A DNA stretch of 18,159 bases from JBNJEM01 sp051745935 (GTDB lineage Bacteria; Planctomycetota; Planctomycetia; Pirellulales; Pirellulaceae), in assembly GCA_051745935.1 (NCBI GenBank), contig JBNJEM010000076.1, positions 1-18,159 of the forward strand, read 5' to 3'. Within the stretch, counting starts at the first letter, position 1, and every line of letters starts with the position of its first letter. Positions 15,238 to 18,159 of the stretch are shown piece after piece. The notes beneath the pieces are model-generated. The model saw nothing but the letters and a program-made list of their open reading frames with translations, was not told the DNA's origin and ran no database searches. The position numbers and the translations under genes are program-made.

Positions 15238-17433
15238 CTACCGCCTATCGGAACAAGGCCACTCTATTCGGCGCACGTGATCTCCTCCCGCCATATAGAG
15301 CTGGTCCTGAACAAAGCCCAGCTGTGCGGGACGCGTCCCATTGGGCAGACGCCCTATTGCCTCCACACGGGCGTCACGGGGATCGATCCGTACCAGCGTG
15401 TTGTCGAAGAAACTCCAGATGAATCCGTTCGGGCCGCGGCGGAAGGCATAGGCCTGCCGCCGAACAAGCGCAAACGCGGTCACGGGTGGACTGGGTACAG
15501 CCTTTGTCCACAGTATTACGCCCGACACCGGATCAAAGCCGTACAACAGCGGCTTGTCTTCGGCGTTGACTGTATGCCCCAACACCAAATCGGGCAACGC
15601 TTCCGCGATGGGGCCCGGTCGCGTAGCGCCTTCCGGAGGTGCGACGCGGTGCCGGAAGCTGTGTGTTTGAGTATCCCACACGAACAGTCGACCTCCGGCT
15701 TCGCATTTGCTCGAAAGCACAATGTATCGCCGGTCGGCGGCAGTGGTCATCCAGAAGATACGGTGACCCTCTAACGGCATGCCGCCGAGCTCCGCGGTCT
15801 CAGTGTCGTACCAACCAATTCCGCCGCCGACTCGGCGACGTCCCACGGTGGTTCCACCGTTGTACACCCGGCCGTCCGCGCCCCCGAGCGTGCCGCCCAG
15901 TGGCACGTGAGTGTCGCTTGCCGGATACCCGAGTCGCTTCGGGTTCGGAGGCTCCTGCTTCAGCCCCAGCGGTTGGGAGAAGCCGTACTCGACAAGCTGC
16001 GATCCGGGGTAGCCGGACACATACAGACGATCGCGGAACAACCCGAGCGAGTAAGGGCTGAGCGTACCGCCAATCCGTTTGATTTCACTGGTACGTGGAT
16101 TGTAAAACACATGCTGGCCATACCCGGAGTCGGTGGCGAACAGAATATGATCGTTCACTTCGCTCAGCAGCTTCACTTCGCCGGGGTACATCTTCACCGT
16201 GTATCGGAGCGTTTGCCACTCTTCTTGATCGCCAATGCGATAGGGCAGCTCGACCTGCCCCGACACATCGGGCGCGCCGGCGTCCTTGCGAATGAATGGT
16301 GGCGGCGACGGTGGCTCGAAGTTTCGCGGCCAGACCTGAAACTCACGATCCCAATTGTAGCTCTTCGGTGGATTCTTTTGAGCGGGGGCGTCCGACCAAG
16401 GTGGCACCTCATTCACACGGGGATACATTCTCCCGTCGTGCAACCAGAACCTGAATTCGTCCTCATCGAATTCATCAATGCCCGAAACCGACGCAGCGCT
16501 ACGTACATGACCACTCAGTCCACCTTTCATGCGATCCATGGCAATCGTATTGGGATCCCCGATAATCGGCTCTGTGGTCGCGAGCACCCGCCCTTTGCCA
16601 GTCTGGACATTGAAGGCGACTAAATGCCACGGCCGCGCGCCGATAGCAGCGTAGATCCAGTCGCCGAACATCATCACCTTGCGGTACAGTTCCCGTCGAT
16701 GTTCGTTTGGCGGTCCAAAGGTATCAAAGCGTGTGGCCTCACAGGTCTTCGGATCAAAACGGTAGGCCACGAAACCGCTTTTGTCTCTGGGCCATCCCAT
16801 GCCGTAAATCATTCCGTTCTCACCGAGGACGCACCGGCCGTTGATCACGTCATCCCCAAATGGCTTGACCCCTTCGACAAACGCATCATGCGCTGGATCG
16901 TAAATGACAAAGACAACCGGTCCATACATCTCGAAAATCAACTTACCGTCGGCATAGAACGCCGGCTGCATATGGAAATCGATCCTCTCCTTCGTCAGCA
17001 CGGAATCCCCTTTGCCGCCGCTGAGACTCTGCTTGCGAGTGTGGCCCGTGCCGAAGTCATGAATAACGACTTCCTGCTCCCCGCCGTATGTGTTGTAGTA
17101 TGGGTACGCCATGTCCCAGGATTGTCCATCCGGATTGGGCACCACGTAAGGGCGATGTCCCACCCAACAGCGTTCGGGCGGCGGGGCGACATTGGTGAGT
17201 TTCAGTTCCGAGGTTCGCTCGAGTGTCTTGGCCAATTCCGGCTGGGCGACCGGTTCCCACTTTCCCGCTTCCAGCTTTCGGGCCGCAATCCATCCCCGTT
17301 GTGGTTCAATGGTGTCGATGGAAAAGTCTTCGCCGGCCGGTGTCCAGTGCGACAGGGGCTCCGCACATTGCACGGCCTGCGTCCAAACGACAAAGAGCCA
17401 AAAAGCCACGATGATCTTCAACTGTTTTTTCAT
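15238..17433 (-). CDS. Secreted beta-propeller-like protein of unknown function
   Basis: This 731-residue protein has a clear Sec signal peptide (KKQLKIIVAFWLFVVWTQAV, cleavage probably after QCA at 24). The rest is rich in strands with recurring propeller-blade phrases: FVIYDPAHDAF, VAYRFDPKTCEATRF, LVAFNVQTGKGRVL, FYNPRTSEIKRI, GWYDTETAEL, FVWDTQTHSF, LYGFDPVSGVILW and LVRIDPRDARVEAIG. These resemble PQQ-like, Kelch or SMP-30-type blades, but no catalytic signature could be assigned. A Pro-rich linker (about 345-395) may split it in two. The ATG at 17433 has GAGGAG a few nt upstream. Its neighbour is a Tat-exported oxidoreductase-like protein, so a joint role in extracytoplasmic sugar chemistry is possible but unproven. 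Confidence 0.7.
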   Translation of the reverse strand: MKKQLKIIVAFWLFVVWTQAVQCAEPLSHWTPAGEDFSIDTIEPQRGWIAARKLEAGKWEPVAQPELAKTLERTSELKLTNVAPPPERCWVGHRPYVVPNPDGQSWDMAYPYYNTYGGEQEVVIHDFGTGHTRKQSLSGGKGDSVLTKERIDFHMQPAFYADGKLIFEMYGPVVFVIYDPAHDAFVEGVKPFGDDVINGRCVLGENGMIYGMGWPRDKSGFVAYRFDPKTCEATRFDTFGPPNEHRRELYRKVMMFGDWIYAAIGARPWHLVAFNVQTGKGRVLATTEPIIGDPNTIAMDRMKGGLSGHVRSAASVSGIDEFDEDEFRFWLHDGRMYPRVNEVPPWSDAPAQKNPPKSYNWDREFQVWPRNFEPPSPPPFIRKDAGAPDVSGQVELPYRIGDQEEWQTLRYTVKMYPGEVKLLSEVNDHILFATDSGYGQHVFYNPRTSEIKRIGGTLSPYSLGLFRDRLYVSGYPGSQLVEYGFSQPLGLKQEPPNPKRLGYPASDTHVPLGGTLGGADGRVYNGGTTVGRRRVGGGIGWYDTETAELGGMPLEGHRIFWMTTAADRRYIVLSSKCEAGGRLFVWDTQTHSFRHRVAPPEGATRPGPIAEALPDLVLGHTVNAEDKPLLYGFDPVSGVILWTKAVPSPPVTAFALVRRQAYAFRRGPNGFIWSFFDNTLVRIDPRDARVEAIGRLPNGTRPAQLGFVQDQLYMAGGDHVRRIEWPCSDRR

Positions 17434-17536
17434 AAATAGCTCCTCGGCGGTTCAACTCTTCCTAAGTGGTTCGTCTCACAACTGAGTATAGCGTCAGCCG
17501 CGGATTGAACAGAGAGTGTCCTCCTGCCGCTAATCG
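17434..17536 (-). promoter_or_regulatory. Upstream region of the propeller gene
   Basis: On the minus strand TATACT (complement of 17485-17490) resembles a -10 box about 52 nt before the start codon. No -35 box with good spacing is visible. Only the GAGGAG ribosome site next to the start is convincing. Confidence 0.3.
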
Positions 17537-17643
17537 GATATATTTCAGGCGGTTGAACTTTTCCGGATGGAAAGGTGCCCGGCGCAACCCGTCCTCCCGT
17601 TGGTCGGACTCGCGGCGGACAAAATCACCTGCGACTGGTTTAA
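17537..17643 (+). repeat. Interspersed ~107-bp intergenic repeat, copy C
   Basis: This is the third copy of the repeat, collinear without gaps with copies A and B. It shares GATATAT-x-TCAGGCGG with copy A at the left end. Relative to copy B, two changes in the outer stem (core positions 9 and 91, both C to T) turn C-G pairs into G-U pairs and so keep RNA pairing, whereas a change in the inner stem breaks one pair. The core is 103-104 bp upstream of the propeller gene start and points away from it, the same geometry as copies A and B. Confidence 0.85.
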
Positions 17644-17670
17644 TTTAGGAGGGTTCCCGTCAAGCGGAAC

Positions 17671-17697
17671 GTAACCGTTCACGGGTCGGGAGTGAAA
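17671..17697. repeat. Decayed copy of the palindrome at 17857
   Basis: GTAACCGTTCACGGG differs by two bases from the left arm of the perfect palindrome at 17857-17891, and the spacer and GTGAA that follow match the start of the right arm only loosely. It is best read as a diverged partial copy. Confidence 0.4.
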
Positions 17698-17790
17698 CAA
17701 CCCGCTAATCAACGCCGGTAACCGCAAGCAGACAGCCTTCAGAGAGTTCATGGTTCACCGGTATTGATCCGTATTCTGCCGAACTTCATC

Positions 17791-17824
17791 ATTCGAAATT
17801 CCTTGCTCGATATTCGATATTCCC
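17791..17824. repeat. AT-rich TTCGA/GATATTC repeat cluster
   Basis: ATTCGAAATTCCTTG is followed by CTCGATATTCGATATTCC, with overlapping copies of CGATATTC. Similar strings are, as I recall, frequent intergenic repeats in planctomycetes and related phyla. No function is evident here. Confidence 0.35.
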
Positions 17825-17856
17825 TCCGTGCTCCGGGCTGATCAGAGAGATCATAC

Positions 17857-17891
17857 GTAGCCGTTCACGGCTGGAGGCCGTGAACGGCTAC
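17857..17891. repeat. Perfect 15-bp palindrome with 5-nt loop
   Basis: GTAGCCGTTCACGGC (17857-17871) and GCCGTGAACGGCTAC (17877-17891) are exact inverted repeats around TGGAG. There is no T run, and no gene end lies close by, so a terminator is unlikely. The diverged copy at 17671 argues for a mobile or REP-like intergenic palindrome. Confidence 0.7.
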
Positions 17892-18049
17892 CTGAGAGCT
17901 TTATGTCACGACTAGCTGGTAAAGCCTGAGTTCCAGGGCCTTCTCGCCCATAACTGCTGGCCTGAAACAGCTCGAATTCAGTCGACCTGAAAATTACCTG
18001 AAACCAGGGCTTTTCCAGCCTCAGGGGGTGCCCAAAGAGCGCACTACGT
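17892..18049. other. Intergenic DNA, nothing recognised
   Basis: No gene or known RNA was seen. CCTGAAA occurs three times (17961, 17986, 17997) on the plus strand. An open minus-strand frame of 97 codons crosses the perfect palindrome and has no recognisable domain, so it is not called. Confidence 0.4.
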
Positions 18050-18068
18050 TCACATTGTGAGTTATAAT
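18050..18068 (+). promoter_or_regulatory. Possible promoter with overlapping operator near the right edge
   Basis: TCACA-T-TGTGA (18050-18060) is an exact short palindrome two bases before TATAAT (18063-18068). The pairing of palindrome and -10 box suggests a repressor site at a promoter reading off the right edge. No -35 box is evident, and the downstream gene is not in the window. Confidence 0.25.
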
Positions 18069-18159
18069 ACATGCGTCCACCGTGTGCACAGGGCCCTCTC
18101 TGCTCAGTCGCAAACAAATAGCACCTGCTGCGACGCCCCCTCAAGTGTGTTGTACGTGC

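Noticed and set aside
17851..18144. 97-codon minus-strand open frame at the right end
   Set aside because: It starts or ends inside repeats and a perfect palindrome, and the translation has no recognisable domain.
1..18159. tRNA, rRNA, riboswitch or CRISPR array
   Set aside because: I looked for T-loop GGTTCGAATCC-like strings, known riboswitch cores and regularly spaced repeats and found none; covariance-model searches were not possible.

Overview
The window looks like chromosomal DNA of a planctomycete, probably a Pirellula/Rhodopirellula-type lineage. This is inferred from gene content, not from a marker gene. The supporting features are three Tat-exported Gfo/Idh/MocA oxidoreductases, a 2,130-residue secreted macroglobulin-domain protein, an H-x3-C-x2-C zinc-finger leader of the sort that precedes planctomycete Ser/Thr kinases, patchy Shine-Dalgarno use and palindrome-rich intergenic DNA. 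No tRNA, rRNA, CRISPR array or intact insertion sequence was seen.

Layout, left to right. 19-432 (-) is a short zinc-finger gene whose 3' part is frameshifted by a 14-bp tandem duplication. 433-1359 has no intact gene; it holds repeat copy A, an IS-end-like hairpin, terminator-like hairpins and an orphan 50-codon C-terminal fragment. 1360-7752 (-) is the giant macroglobulin-like gene. 7753-8154 is a divergent intergenic region with repeat copy B. 8155-9039 (+) is a secreted endonuclease/exonuclease/phosphatase-fold enzyme. 9177-10585 (-) is a Gfo/Idh/MocA gene broken by two single-base insertions. 10586-11063 is a regulatory region with an extended -10 promoter and an inverted repeat. It precedes two tiny overlapping genes (11064-11554, +) that resemble a HicA/HicB-type toxin-antitoxin pair. 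11601-11885 (-) is a C-terminal gene remnant. 11980-13464 and 13740-15203 (+) are two tandem Gfo/Idh/MocA paralogues, the second with degraded cofactor and catalytic motifs. 15238-17433 (-) is a secreted beta-propeller-like protein. 17434-18159 is repeat-rich DNA with repeat copy C.

Most intact genes encode exported proteins: two Sec-type enzymes or propellers, the Tat oxidoreductases and the giant surface or periplasmic protein. A role in handling sugars or polymers outside the cytoplasm is plausible, but no pathway can be assigned. The region also shows decay: two gene remnants, a frameshifted oxidoreductase, a frameshifted zinc-finger gene and several palindromic repeats.

The two observations most worth following are (i) a gap-free ~107-bp intergenic repeat present three times, always in the same orientation relative to a divergent gene start and with arms that can pair as RNA, and (ii) the small coupled HicAB-like gene pair behind its own promoter.
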